From positions 1,940,429 through 2,004,428 of the forward strand of contig NZ_MSCN01000001.1 in NCBI RefSeq assembly GCF_002954685.1: DNA of 64,000 nucleotides, in the 5' to 3' direction. The stretch comes from Polaribacter porphyrae (GTDB lineage Bacteria > Bacteroidota > Bacteroidia > Flavobacteriales > Flavobacteriaceae). The position numbers and the translations under genes are program-made. The notes beneath the pieces are model-generated. The model saw only the letters and a list, made by a program, of their open reading frames with translations, had not been told where the DNA came from and searched no databases. This document shows positions 47,488 through 57,144 of the stretch, in pieces (position 1 is the stretch's first letter; every line of letters begins with the position of its first letter).

Positions 47488-49932
47488 TTATTCTGATCGT
47501 AAAGAATTTATAGGATTTACACTTGCTGCTTGTATAGTTTTTATACTGATGACAATGAGAGCGAAAATTATCATTGCAAAGCCACTGACCAAAAACGTCC
47601 AGAAACTAATATTGGTTTTAAATGCAAAATTTTGCAACCAATCGTGAATTCCATACCAAGCAATTGGCGCAGCTATTACAAATGCTATCCCAACTAAAAT
47701 TACAAATTCTTTACATAAAATTGTATTGATTTGTAGTATTGAGGCTCCTAAAACTTTACGCACTCCGATTTCTTTTACACGTCTATTTGTGGTATAAATT
47801 ACCAAACCAAATAATCCTAAAAAGCTTATTAAAATTGATAATCCTGTTGCCCAATTCAATAATTTGGAAACTTTTTGCTCTCTTTTGTAAAATTTAGCAA
47901 TAGTTTCATCTAAAAATTCTAGCCTCATATCTGTTCCTGGATATACTTCTTTATAAACTACATCTATTTTTGCAAGACTGCTTTTTAGATTTTCTGATGA
48001 ATCACTTTTTAAAGAAATATGTGCAGCTTGAAAGTAAGACCACCTTGGTCTGTACCAATCTCCACGTAAAGTCATAGGTTTAATTTTTGATCTTAAAGAA
48101 CGTTGATGAAAATCGTTCATAACACCAACAATTTGGAGATTTTCTTTTTCATACAGTAACGTTTTACCAATAGCATCTTCTGGAGAGGTAAACTTAAAAT
48201 ATTTTCTTGCTGCTTCATTAATTACCAACTCTCTAACAGTATCATTTCTTTGTACACGTCCAGCCAGTAATTCAATTTCAAATAGATTTAAAAATTTGGT
48301 GTCTCCTGCTAATAATTGAATTTCTCCATAAACTTCTTGTTTATCTACCATTCTTCTCATATCTGTAGTATTACTACTTTGAGAAGCTGGTGGTGGACCA
48401 CCCAAACTAACCTCTTTTATATCTGGAATTGATAATAACTTTTGTGCGTATAATTCAATTTTTTCTAAACTTCTTTCTTCAAGAGGCTTGTAAACTGATA
48501 CAATTGCGTCTTTTTTAAAGCCCATATCTTTGTTTAATAAAAAATTAATTTGCTTACCCACTAAAAGTGTAGCTATAATAAAAACTTGGGCTATTGTAAA
48601 TTGAAATACAGTTAAAAATTTTCTTAAACGTACTTTTTTATCTCCTACAGCTAAATGATTTTTTAATACAGAAATAGTATTGAATTTAGATAAAACCATA
48701 GCTGGATAAAATCCTGATAAAAAAGTAACTATAACCAATAATAAAACAACTCCTCCTACAATTGTTGGTATTTTGAATAACTCAAAACTTAAACCTGCTG
48801 GCACAAAATCTGAAAAAACGTTAATTAACCATTTTGAAAGCAGTAATGACAATGTTGCTGATATTAAAACCAATATAAAAGTTTCACCCAAAAACTGACC
48901 AATTAATTGCTTTCTTGAGCTACCTAATGTTTTACGAATACCAATTTCTTTTGCTCTTTGTGCTGCTTGAGCTGTGTTTAAATTGATAAAATTGATACAA
49001 CCTAATACCAATAAAAAGATGGCAACTAAAATTAAATTATTCAATAAAGATTTACTTGCTCTTCCTCCAGACCAATTGTACAAACCATAATTATCATTAA
49101 AATGAATATCATTTAAAGGTTGCAATTTAAAGACTCTCTCTTCTCCATATTTTATATCTTCTTTGGTTTTGTGTTCATCAGCAATTTGTTTTAGGTTACT
49201 ATTTATTACTGACTTGTCTGCGTTTTCATTTAATTTGACAAATAATTGTGAATTAGAATTGGTATTGTTCCAATTTTTCCCGATGATATTTCCACGTAAT
49301 CTTGTTTGTAACAGAGTTGGATGAGAAATAAATTCTTGAAAAACTATATCTGTTCTTCCGTTAAAGTTTTGGACAATACCTGTAACCTTTGCATTAATAG
49401 AGTCATTGTAAATAAGCGTCTTTCCTAAAATTTCTGATGTTGCAGTATTTGGAAAATATTTGGCTGCGCGTTCTTCTGTTAGAATAACTTCATTAGGATT
49501 TTCTAAAGTACTCTTGCTATCACCAGCAATAAATTTATAATCAAAAATTTTAAAGAAGTCTTTATCTGCATACATCACAAACTTTGGTAATTTAAAGTTA
49601 AGATTAGCAGCTCTATTTTCAACTTTCAAAGGTCTTTCAACATAAAACTCGCTTATTACATCAAAATTATCATCTTCTTCAATAGCTCCCTTTAAGGCTA
49701 AAGTTACTCCAGAGTTGTAGAACTCTCCTTTAGGATATTTAAAATCGGTAACTACTCTATAAATTCGATCTCCATCTTTATGAAAATTATCAAATGTATA
49801 ATCATAATATACCATTAAACCAATTATGAATGAAGCACTTAAACCAATAGTTAAGCCAATAACATTGATAAATGAAAACACTTTGTGCTTCATAATATTT
49901 CGCCAAGCTATTTTTAAATAATTTTTGATCAT
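47488..49932 (-). CDS. MacB/FtsX-type ABC permease P3
   Basis: At 814 residues it is the longest of the eight, with the extra length in the periplasmic domains. Coupling helices are RAKEIGIRKTLGSSRKQ and RVKEIGVRKVLGAS; the ending is NPINSLRSE. It is the first gene of the second transcription unit: 185 bp separate it from P2, and this gap holds enhancer and promoter B. The unit then runs P3 to P8 with gaps of 10-27 nt and no further promoter seen. Confidence 0.9.
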   Translation of the reverse strand: MIKNYLKIAWRNIMKHKVFSFINVIGLTIGLSASFIIGLMVYYDYTFDNFHKDGDRIYRVVTDFKYPKGEFYNSGVTLALKGAIEEDDNFDVISEFYVERPLKVENRAANLNFKLPKFVMYADKDFFKIFDYKFIAGDSKSTLENPNEVILTEERAAKYFPNTATSEILGKTLIYNDSINAKVTGIVQNFNGRTDIVFQEFISHPTLLQTRLRGNIIGKNWNNTNSNSQLFVKLNENADKSVINSNLKQIADEHKTKEDIKYGEERVFKLQPLNDIHFNDNYGLYNWSGGRASKSLLNNLILVAIFLLVLGCINFINLNTAQAAQRAKEIGIRKTLGSSRKQLIGQFLGETFILVLISATLSLLLSKWLINVFSDFVPAGLSFELFKIPTIVGGVVLLLVIVTFLSGFYPAMVLSKFNTISVLKNHLAVGDKKVRLRKFLTVFQFTIAQVFIIATLLVGKQINFLLNKDMGFKKDAIVSVYKPLEERSLEKIELYAQKLLSIPDIKEVSLGGPPPASQSSNTTDMRRMVDKQEVYGEIQLLAGDTKFLNLFEIELLAGRVQRNDTVRELVINEAARKYFKFTSPEDAIGKTLLYEKENLQIVGVMNDFHQRSLRSKIKPMTLRGDWYRPRWSYFQAAHISLKSDSSENLKSSLAKIDVVYKEVYPGTDMRLEFLDETIAKFYKREQKVSKLLNWATGLSILISFLGLFGLVIYTTNRRVKEIGVRKVLGASILQINTILCKEFVILVGIAFVIAAPIAWYGIHDWLQNFAFKTNISFWTFLVSGFAMIIFALIVISIKTIQAASVNPINSLRSE

Positions 49933-49985
49933 AATACTTCTATTTTATTTGATAATCTTCTTTGTAATTTTTAATTACTTCTTTT

Positions 49986-50005
49986 ATAGAGAAGATAATG
50001 CCAAA
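49986..50005 (-). promoter_or_regulatory. sigma-54-like promoter B, before P3
   Basis: On the minus strand: TTTGGCATTATCTTCTCTAT. The -24 GG is intact, 10 nt then separate it from TC at -12 (canonical GC). It is ~54 nt upstream of the P3 start and matches promoters A and C at nearly every position. Confidence 0.6.
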
Positions 50006-50050
50006 GAATTAACTAAATGATTTTCAATATTTTAATCTACTTCAAAAATA

Positions 50051-50098
50051 AAAAGTGTCCGATTTTAATACAGATTTTGTTCGCATACGAACACTTTT
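50051..50098. promoter_or_regulatory. putative NtrC-type enhancer B (two TGTTCG dyads)
   Basis: Dyad 1 is TGTCCG-ATTTT-AATACA (50056-50072); dyad 2 is TGTTCG-CATA-CGAACA (50078-50093), the most symmetric copy. Left edges are 22 bp apart and the proximal edge is 54 bp from the -24 GG. On the minus strand the outer arms plus a following T run also resemble an intrinsic terminator for the P1-P2 unit, so the site may have two roles. Confidence 0.6.
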
Positions 50099-50117
50099 TT
50101 TACTCAAATAATTAACT

Positions 50118-52502
50118 TTATTCAGTTCGTAAACTTTTAATAGGGTTAGAAATTGCTGCTTTTATAGCTTGATAAGCCACCGTTAAAAAAGTGATGCATA
50201 TTGCTAAAACTCCAGCTATTAAAAACACAGACCAACTAATACTAATTCTGTAAGCAAAATCTTGTAACCAATTGTTCATAAAATACAATGCCAAAGGAAA
50301 ACTAATGACTAATGACATTAAAATTAACTTTATAAAATCAACAGATAATAAGCTAATAATTCGCATTACACTTGCACCAAATACTTTTCGAATTCCTATT
50401 TCTTTGTTACGTTGTTCTGCCATAAATGCTGCCAAAGCAAATAAACCTAAACAAGCAACAAAAATGGCAATAATGGAAAACAACAAACCAACATTTGCGG
50501 TAAGCTGTTCTTTTTTGTACAATCTTTCTATATTTTTATCTAAAAAAGTATATTCAAAAGCAGAGTTTGTAGCTACTGATTTAAAAGCAGCTTCAAAATT
50601 TGATATTGTTTCTGATAAAATTTCATTTTGAAAACGCACCAATAAAAAGGATTTTGCTTCTGAACGTCGATTATGAAAAGCATACGCACCAATTGGAGAA
50701 TGAAGCGATTCAAAATTGAAATTATCTACAACACCAGTTATAAAAGCGTTATTACCCAAACTCATATCTACTCTTTTACCAATCGCCTCTTCTGGAGTTA
50801 ATTCTAAAAAATCTACCACTTTTTTGTTAACCACTACTTCTACCAAAGTGTCTTTTGGATGTTTAATCTTCGGTAGTAATTTTCCTGCTAAAAGATTAAA
50901 TTGCAAAACATTACCAATATTATATTCAGCTCTATTAGTTTGTATATTTAAACTTTCATTAGAATTAGGTTTACCAATTGTTCTTCCACTAACACCTATT
51001 CCTGGATAACCTTGTGACCTTGTAACTGCACTAACATTTGTTAATCTTTCAAAGGCATTAACCAATGCTTTGTTAGCTTCTCCATCACGAATTCCAGAAA
51101 TAGAAATAGCAATAATATTTTCAGGATTATAACCTAGATCTTTGTTCTTTATAAATTTTAATTGTTGATGAATAATCATCACACTAATAATTAAAACGAT
51201 CGAAGCAGAAAACTGAACAACCACCAAACCTTTTCTAATATAGCTGGTAACTCCTGCTTTACCTCTAGTTGGTTTCAGCACTTCTTTTGGAGAAAATTTA
51301 GATAAATACAATGCTGGGTATGAACCAGAAATTAAAGTTGTAACAAACCATATCAACATTAAAAAACCTAGAATTTCAAAAGTAAAAAGAGCGCTGATAT
51401 TAATATTTTTTTGAGCAATATTGTTAAATATTGGGAGTACAACTGTAACTAAAACCACTCCTAAAAGCATTGCAATTGCCGTAATTAAGCCAGTTTCTAT
51501 ATAAAACCTTTTAATTAAGTTACCTTTTGAAGCTCCCAAAGTTTTATTCACACCAACATCCATTGCTCTTTTTTGAGAACGAGCAGTAATTAAATTTGTA
51601 TAATTGATACAAGCTATAATTAAAATTAGTATTGCTAAAGCTGATAAATTTTGGATTTGTTTTACATCACCAATATCAGTCAAATAACTATCTGAAATTG
51701 AAGCTGAATACAAATGAATATCTTCTAATGCTTGCAATGAAAAGTTATACCATTGGTCTTCTTTTTTTACATTGGCATCTACAATATTTTGAATTAAAGA
51801 TTCTACGTTAGCAACATTAGGAGTATTAGAATTAAAAAGTACAAAAGTTTCAAAACTGGCATTATCCCAAGTAGGATTTTTAGCTGCATTCTGCATCATA
51901 AATGGTGTAACCACATTAAAATCTAAAGAACTATTCTCTGGAAAATCTTTAAAAACACCTTTTACTTCAAATCGGTTTCTATTGTCAACAATTAATGTTT
52001 GTCCTATTGGGTTTTCATTACCAAAATATAATGAAGCTGCGCTTTCAGAAAGTAAAACTGTGTTGGGATTGTTTAGGTTTTCTCCTCCTGTTCCTTTGAC
52101 AATTTCTATATCGAACATTTCAAAAATTGAAGCATCACACCAAAATAATTTTTCTTCCGCAAAAACACCTTTTTTAACTCTTACAAAAGCGGTTTCACCA
52201 AAATTGTTTTTTAGAATTCTACCCGCTTTTGATATTTCAGGAATTTTAGATTTTAATTCAGGTGCAATAATCGAAGGTGAATTTGCCCAAGTTTCTTTGT
52301 CTTCATCAGTAGTATTTAGTAAAACTCTGTATATTTTATTTTTATTGGCATACATTTTATCATAACTATGCTCTTGCATAATAAATAGAAATAAAACTAA
52401 AGCAGTAGTCAACCCAACTGATAAACCCAAAATGTTTATTATTGAGAATAAACGATTGGTTTTTAAACTTCTCCACGCTATTTTTAAATAATTCTTAAAC
52501 AT
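50118..52502 (-). CDS. MacB/FtsX-type ABC permease P2
   Basis: 794 residues, eight helices, ending NPIKSLRTE. The first coupling helix reads KRAMDVGVNKTLGASKGN, with Asn in place of the nearly invariant Arg; the second is normal (RNKEIGIRKVFGAS). The N-terminal helix region GLSVGLTTALVLFLFIMQEHSYDKM is typical. It lies 14 nt behind P1 and ends its transcription unit: the following 185 bp carry enhancer and promoter B with a possible terminator. Changed first-half contacts could mean asymmetric use of the two ATPases. Confidence 0.9.
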   Translation of the reverse strand: MFKNYLKIAWRSLKTNRLFSIINILGLSVGLTTALVLFLFIMQEHSYDKMYANKNKIYRVLLNTTDEDKETWANSPSIIAPELKSKIPEISKAGRILKNNFGETAFVRVKKGVFAEEKLFWCDASIFEMFDIEIVKGTGGENLNNPNTVLLSESAASLYFGNENPIGQTLIVDNRNRFEVKGVFKDFPENSSLDFNVVTPFMMQNAAKNPTWDNASFETFVLFNSNTPNVANVESLIQNIVDANVKKEDQWYNFSLQALEDIHLYSASISDSYLTDIGDVKQIQNLSALAILILIIACINYTNLITARSQKRAMDVGVNKTLGASKGNLIKRFYIETGLITAIAMLLGVVLVTVVLPIFNNIAQKNINISALFTFEILGFLMLIWFVTTLISGSYPALYLSKFSPKEVLKPTRGKAGVTSYIRKGLVVVQFSASIVLIISVMIIHQQLKFIKNKDLGYNPENIIAISISGIRDGEANKALVNAFERLTNVSAVTRSQGYPGIGVSGRTIGKPNSNESLNIQTNRAEYNIGNVLQFNLLAGKLLPKIKHPKDTLVEVVVNKKVVDFLELTPEEAIGKRVDMSLGNNAFITGVVDNFNFESLHSPIGAYAFHNRRSEAKSFLLVRFQNEILSETISNFEAAFKSVATNSAFEYTFLDKNIERLYKKEQLTANVGLLFSIIAIFVACLGLFALAAFMAEQRNKEIGIRKVFGASVMRIISLLSVDFIKLILMSLVISFPLALYFMNNWLQDFAYRISISWSVFLIAGVLAICITFLTVAYQAIKAAISNPIKSLRTE

Positions 52503-52516
52503 AGTTTTGATTTTTT

Positions 52517-54913
52517 TTATTCGGTTCTTAAAGCATCAACAGGATTTGAAATGGCAGATTTTATAGCTTGATAACTAACCGTTAACAATGTAATTCCTAA
52601 AATGATGAATGTTACTAAAGCAAACATCCAGAAATTGATTTCTATTCGATAACTATAATCTAACAACCACTTAGAAGAAAAATAATAACCAATTGGCAAT
52701 GCTATCAGTAAAGAAATTACAACTAAAATGATAAACTGTTTGGATAATAATTCCCAAATCGTATAAATAGTAGCTCCTAAAACTTTACGAATACCGATTT
52801 CTTTTTTGCGTTGTAGAGCAGTATAAGTTGATAAACCTAAAATACCTAAACAACTTATAAATATGGCTACTAAAGAAAACCAACTAACTAAAGATGCTAC
52901 TCTACTTGTAGAATTAAATTTGCGTTCGAATTCATCATCCATAAAACTATAGGTGAATATATTTTTTGGATCATATTTTTGAAAAGTTGCTTTTAAATCA
53001 TCAATAGCACCTTCTATTGCATTTGGATTATCAGCAGCAATTTTGACATTTACATAACTTAAAAAATCACCCTTGTGTAAAATAAATAATGATGGTGTAA
53101 TTTCATCAAAAGGAGAGCGAGTAACCATATCTTTTACAACACCAATTACTTTGTAGTTTCCATTGTTTCCCCATCTAATATATTCTCCTACAGGATTTTC
53201 TAAACCTGTATATTTTACAGCAGTTTCATTCATTAAAAAAGCCAACGTATCACTTGGAAATTTTTTAGAAAAATCTCTTCCCTGTAAAACTTTCCAATTA
53301 ATCATTTTTCCAAATCCTTCAGTGGCTCTAATTGTCCAAAATTCTGCATTCAATTTTGGATCTTTTCCTTTCCATTCAAAACTACCTCCATTTGTGGTAT
53401 ATGCTGCTGTAATTTTAACATCAGAGGCAGTTACTTCGCTTATATTATTTGAGGCTAATAATTCGTTTTTAATCACATCAAAACTGTTGCGAACTTTACT
53501 GGTATTAATAGGCACACTTACTAATAGTTCTTTATCAAAACCTAATGGTCTATCTTTTGCGTGATTTATTTGCGTGATAACAGTTAACGTTCCAATGATT
53601 AAAATACTTGAAATAGCAAACTGTACTACAATTAAACTTTTTCTGATTCTAACTTCATTTTTAGAACCGCTTACCAAACCTTTCAAAACTTTTACAGGCT
53701 TAAAAGCTGATAAATATATAGATGGATAAAAACTACTTAAAACTGCAGTAATTAAAATTAAGACACCACAAATCATCCAAAAAGAAGAAGATGAAAAAGG
53801 CATCTCCATTTCTTTTAAGGTTAATAAATTAAATTTTGGCAACAATAAATAAGTCAATAAAAGAGCTAAAGCAAAAGAGAAAATGATAATGATAAATGAT
53901 TCAGAAAAAAATTGATAAATTAATTGCAATCTAGAAGAACCTAATGTTTTTCTAACACCAACTTCTTTTCCTCTTTTTAGTGCATAAGCTGTGCTTAAAT
54001 TCATAAAGTTGATACAAGCTAATAGCAAAATAAAAATTCCTATTACGCCAAAAATTTTAACATAAGAAATTCTACCACCAACATTTACACCATTTTCAAA
54101 TTCTGAATATAAATGCCATTTTGAGATGGGTTGCAAAAAAAGTTGATAATCTCTATTTGGATTTTTATTAATATAATTTTCATTAAATACATTTTTAATC
54201 AGATTGGATGTTGATGCCAAATTACTTTCATCACTTAACTGTGTAAAAACTTGAAACCAATAATTACCCCAACCTAATCTTTTATCATAACCTGCGTTCT
54301 TTTTAAGGAGTTCCCAAGGTGCAATAAAATTTAATCCTTCAAAAGATGAATTATTAGGCAAATCTTTATAAACGCCTGTAACTTTAACATCTAAACCGCT
54401 ATTAATTTTAAGGCTTTTACCTATGGCATCTTCAATACCAAAAATATCTTTTGCAGCACTTTCAGAAATTAAAATTGATGAAATATCTTCTAAAGATTTA
54501 CGATTACCAGCAACCATTTTTAAGTCTAATAAATGTGCTAAATCTGGTTCTGAAAATCTTCCTTTTACCTTTTGCATATCACCATTATAACTTATAGTAA
54601 AATTTTGACTTCTAGTACTAGTAGCTATATATTTGAGATGATTACCAAAATTTTTTCTCAAGACTGGTGCCAATTGCATTGGTTGGCCTGTGTAAGTTCT
54701 TATATCATCATTTGCTCTGTATTGAGTTTGCATTACAGAAGCAATTTTGTTATAATTTGTTAATGATTTATTGAAATTTAATTCACTTTGTACCCATAAT
54801 GTTATTAATAAAACTGCTGTTAATCCAATAACTAAACCACCCGCATTTAACGCAAAAAAACCTTTATTTTTTGTGATATTTCGTAAACCTATTTTAAAAT
54901 GTCTGTTTATCAT
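52517..54913 (-). CDS. MacB/FtsX-type ABC permease P1
   Basis: 798 residues with the common architecture, ending NPVDALRTE. Coupling helices are RGKEVGVRKTLGSSRLQ and RKKEIGIRKVLGAT. Parts of both periplasmic domains (SSILISESAAKDIFG, the RPLGFDKELLVSVPI segment, FPSDTLAFLMNETAV) resemble P5 and P6 more than P2, so the array was not built by simple neighbour-to-neighbour duplication. It is separated from ATPase 1 by 194 bp containing a palindromic repeat. It is expected to be read from promoter C. Confidence 0.9.
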   Translation of the reverse strand: MINRHFKIGLRNITKNKGFFALNAGGLVIGLTAVLLITLWVQSELNFNKSLTNYNKIASVMQTQYRANDDIRTYTGQPMQLAPVLRKNFGNHLKYIATSTRSQNFTISYNGDMQKVKGRFSEPDLAHLLDLKMVAGNRKSLEDISSILISESAAKDIFGIEDAIGKSLKINSGLDVKVTGVYKDLPNNSSFEGLNFIAPWELLKKNAGYDKRLGWGNYWFQVFTQLSDESNLASTSNLIKNVFNENYINKNPNRDYQLFLQPISKWHLYSEFENGVNVGGRISYVKIFGVIGIFILLLACINFMNLSTAYALKRGKEVGVRKTLGSSRLQLIYQFFSESFIIIIFSFALALLLTYLLLPKFNLLTLKEMEMPFSSSSFWMICGVLILITAVLSSFYPSIYLSAFKPVKVLKGLVSGSKNEVRIRKSLIVVQFAISSILIIGTLTVITQINHAKDRPLGFDKELLVSVPINTSKVRNSFDVIKNELLASNNISEVTASDVKITAAYTTNGGSFEWKGKDPKLNAEFWTIRATEGFGKMINWKVLQGRDFSKKFPSDTLAFLMNETAVKYTGLENPVGEYIRWGNNGNYKVIGVVKDMVTRSPFDEITPSLFILHKGDFLSYVNVKIAADNPNAIEGAIDDLKATFQKYDPKNIFTYSFMDDEFERKFNSTSRVASLVSWFSLVAIFISCLGILGLSTYTALQRKKEIGIRKVLGATIYTIWELLSKQFIILVVISLLIALPIGYYFSSKWLLDYSYRIEINFWMFALVTFIILGITLLTVSYQAIKSAISNPVDALRTE

Positions 54914-54997
54914 TTTTAATTGTTTTTAAGTTAGTTTTTAACAACGGTTGGTTTTGTGTTTTTAGTTTCTTGCTACTTAAAAGGTTAATCAGAATAT

Positions 54998-55065
54998 CAT
55001 TTCGACTGAAATGGAGAAATCTTAATAAGAGATTTCTCAACTTCACTTCGTTTCGTTCGAAATGA
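54998..55065. repeat. flavobacterial palindromic repeat (REP-like)
   Basis: The outer arms are TCATTTCGA and TCGAAATGA; an inner hairpin GAGAAATCT/AGATTTCTC (9-bp stem) follows, joined by a GAAATGGAG / CTTCACTTCG stretch. This is a very common dispersed intergenic palindrome in Flavobacteriia. It sits between ATPase 1 and P1 inside one apparent operon and may stabilise the upstream mRNA or attenuate readthrough into the permeases. Confidence 0.75.
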
Positions 55066-55107
55066 CAAAAGTTCTCACTTATTATAAATAATCACCTACT
55101 TTATAAA

Positions 55108-55785
55108 CTACACCAAAATATTTTCAGTCACTTTTTGGCCATCTAACATTCGTATAATTCTATGGCTGTATTTTGCATCATGTTCACTGTGTGTAACCAT
55201 TATAATAGTGGTCCCAGCTTCATTTAAATCGATTAATAAATCCATTACTTCATTACCGTTAACACTATCAAGGTTTCCTGTTGGCTCATCTGCTAAAATT
55301 AATTTTGGATTATTCACAACTGCTCTTGCCACTGCAACTCTTTGTTGCTGACCACCAGATAATTGTTGTGGAAAGTGGTTTCTTCTATGCATAATTTGCA
55401 TTTTTTCTAACACTTCTTCTACACGTTTTTTACGTTCTGCTGGTTTTACACCTGTATAAATTAATGGTAATTCTACATTTTCAAAAACCGTTAATTCATC
55501 AATTAAATTAAAACTTTGAAAAACAAAACCTACATTGTGTTTTCTTAATTGTGCACGTTTTCTTTCATTGTAACCTGCTACTTCTTCTCCATTGAATTTG
55601 AAGCTCCCTCCATCAGGATCATCCAAAAGTCCCAAAATGTTTAACAAGGTTGATTTTCCACATCCAGAAGGTCCCATAATTGCAACAAACTCTCCTTCTT
55701 TTACTTCAAAAGACAACTTATTTAAAGCAATCGTTTGTACTTCTTCAGTTTTATAATACTTCTCTAATTCTTTAATCTGTATCAT
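55108..55785 (-). CDS. MacB/LolD-type ABC ATPase 1
   Basis: A 225-residue nucleotide-binding subunit with Walker A GPSGCGKST, Q-loop FVFQSFNLIDELTVFEN, the full signature LSGGQQQRVAVARA, Walker B LILADEPTGNLDS and H-loop VTHSE. It is a canonical member of the MacB/LolD/FtsE group and is 10 nt behind the fusion protein gene. Unlike ATPase 2 its post-signature Arg is present. The two ATPases must serve eight permeases; whether each has preferred partners cannot be read from sequence. Confidence 0.93.
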   Translation of the reverse strand: MIQIKELEKYYKTEEVQTIALNKLSFEVKEGEFVAIMGPSGCGKSTLLNILGLLDDPDGGSFKFNGEEVAGYNERKRAQLRKHNVGFVFQSFNLIDELTVFENVELPLIYTGVKPAERKKRVEEVLEKMQIMHRRNHFPQQLSGGQQQRVAVARAVVNNPKLILADEPTGNLDSVNGNEVMDLLIDLNEAGTTIIMVTHSEHDAKYSHRIIRMLDGQKVTENILV

Positions 55786-55795
55786 TCTATTCTAT

Positions 55796-57046
55796 TTATT
55801 CTATGATTAATTGTTCTATTTCGTTGAAGGAATCGTAGCTTGATGTGATGACTTTATCACCCACTTTTAAACCACTAATTACTTCGTAATATTTTGTATT
55901 CTGACTACCCAATTGTATATCTACTTTGAAAGCAGATTGTCCATCTTCACTTAATTTAAAAATCCAATTACCTCCAGTTTTTAAGAAAAAACCTCCTTTT
56001 GGAACTAATAGTGCTTGCTTCTCTGCACTCAAAGCCACTTGAATTTGTAAATTTTGACCTCTTCTAATTCCTTTTGGAACTTCATTTTCAAAAACCATAT
56101 CCACCTGAAAACGTCCATTGGTAACTTGCGTAAATATTTTTTTAATCACTAACGTGTATTGTTTCCCATTTAAAGAAAAAGTTCCTTTTTGACCCGTATA
56201 AATTCTTGAAATATAATGTTCATCTATATCAACTCTTACCTTAAAACCAGTAATTACATCAATCTGCCCTAAACGTTCTCCTTTATTTTTTGACTGGCCA
56301 ATTTCGGCATCTAAAGAGGTCAATTGTCCATCAATAGGTGCTCTTACCACTAAATCTTCAACTTTTTTACGCATCAACTTTAACGCACTTTGTGTTCTAA
56401 TGTATGAGTTTTTGGCTTGTTGAATTTCCTGCTTGTTAGAAATTGAGTCTTGTTGCAAAACTTCTTTGGTCAACTTCATTCGTTGTTTTTGATAGTTGTA
56501 GTTGTTTACAGAAGATTCATATTCTTGTCTTCCAATTGCACCTTTTTCATATAATTTGGTATTCAAATCATACAAGCGTTTTGCTTCTATTAAATTATTT
56601 TCAACATCTGTAAATTGATTCAATCTATTGATAGTATTCTGTCTTGCAGCGTTTTGAGAAATCTGCATTTGCGTTAATAAATTATATACAGAAGTTTCTT
56701 GGTTGATTAAACTCAACTCCAAATCTGTATTTGATAATCGTAAAATAGGTTCACCTTTTTTCATAATGGCTCCATCTTCTACAAATTTTTCTTCTACTCT
56801 TCCACCTTCAATGGCATCCAAATAAATAGTTGTTATGGGTAAAACAATTCCACTTACAGGAATATTTTCTTGAAAAACACCATTGGTAATTGTACTTATA
56901 GAAATTCGTTCTTTACTTACGGCTAATTTTGCACCTCCAGAAGTAGCGTAAATCACATATATAATTAAGAATAAAAGGAGAGCAATTCCTGCAAAAGTGA
57001 TAATTTTTGATTTCGAAAACTTCTTTTTTTCAATCTGTATATCCAT
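55796..57046 (-). CDS. MacA/HlyD-type periplasmic adaptor (membrane-fusion) protein
   Basis: One N-terminal membrane helix (IITFAGIALLLFLIIYVIYA) anchors it in the inner membrane. Next come the lipoyl-like half (VEEKFVEDGAIMKKGEPILRL), a long coiled-coil hairpin (residues ~110-225), the second lipoyl half (VVRAPIDGQLTSLDAEIGQSKNKG), beta-barrel and membrane-proximal domains. It links the permeases to the TolC-like channel. I start it at the ATG at 57046 (MDIQIEKKK), not 17 codons upstream, because the upstream stretch contains the sigma-54-like promoter. It is the only adaptor for eight permeases and is the first gene of its unit. Confidence 0.9.
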   Translation of the reverse strand: MDIQIEKKKFSKSKIITFAGIALLLFLIIYVIYATSGGAKLAVSKERISISTITNGVFQENIPVSGIVLPITTIYLDAIEGGRVEEKFVEDGAIMKKGEPILRLSNTDLELSLINQETSVYNLLTQMQISQNAARQNTINRLNQFTDVENNLIEAKRLYDLNTKLYEKGAIGRQEYESSVNNYNYQKQRMKLTKEVLQQDSISNKQEIQQAKNSYIRTQSALKLMRKKVEDLVVRAPIDGQLTSLDAEIGQSKNKGERLGQIDVITGFKVRVDIDEHYISRIYTGQKGTFSLNGKQYTLVIKKIFTQVTNGRFQVDMVFENEVPKGIRRGQNLQIQVALSAEKQALLVPKGGFFLKTGGNWIFKLSEDGQSAFKVDIQLGSQNTKYYEVISGLKVGDKVITSSYDSFNEIEQLIIE

Positions 57047-57072
57047 TGTTATGGTTTTAATTCTCTTTATAT

Positions 57073-57092
57073 TTAGTAAAGATGATGCCAAA
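57073..57092 (-). promoter_or_regulatory. sigma-54-like promoter C, before the adaptor gene
   Basis: On the minus strand: TTTGGCATCATCTTTACTAA. The -24 GG and -12 AC are 10 nt apart; the pattern equals promoters A and B. It lies ~30 nt upstream of the chosen adaptor start, which supports that start. Confidence 0.6.
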
Positions 57093-57144
57093 ACCATTAA
57101 ATACTGATTAACAGATTTTTAACTATTTTTTTAGAAATTAAAAG

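Noticed and set aside
50272..53564. Plus-strand frames of 97-133 codons opposite permeases P1 and P2 (for example 53163-53564 and 50272-50631).
   Set aside because: They lie wholly antisense to well-supported genes, have low-complexity composition and no recognisable motif.
57047..57097. Longer N-terminus for the adaptor protein (17 extra codons).
   Set aside because: The extra codons coincide with the sigma-54-like promoter and do not resemble an adaptor N-terminus; the shorter form begins just before the membrane anchor.
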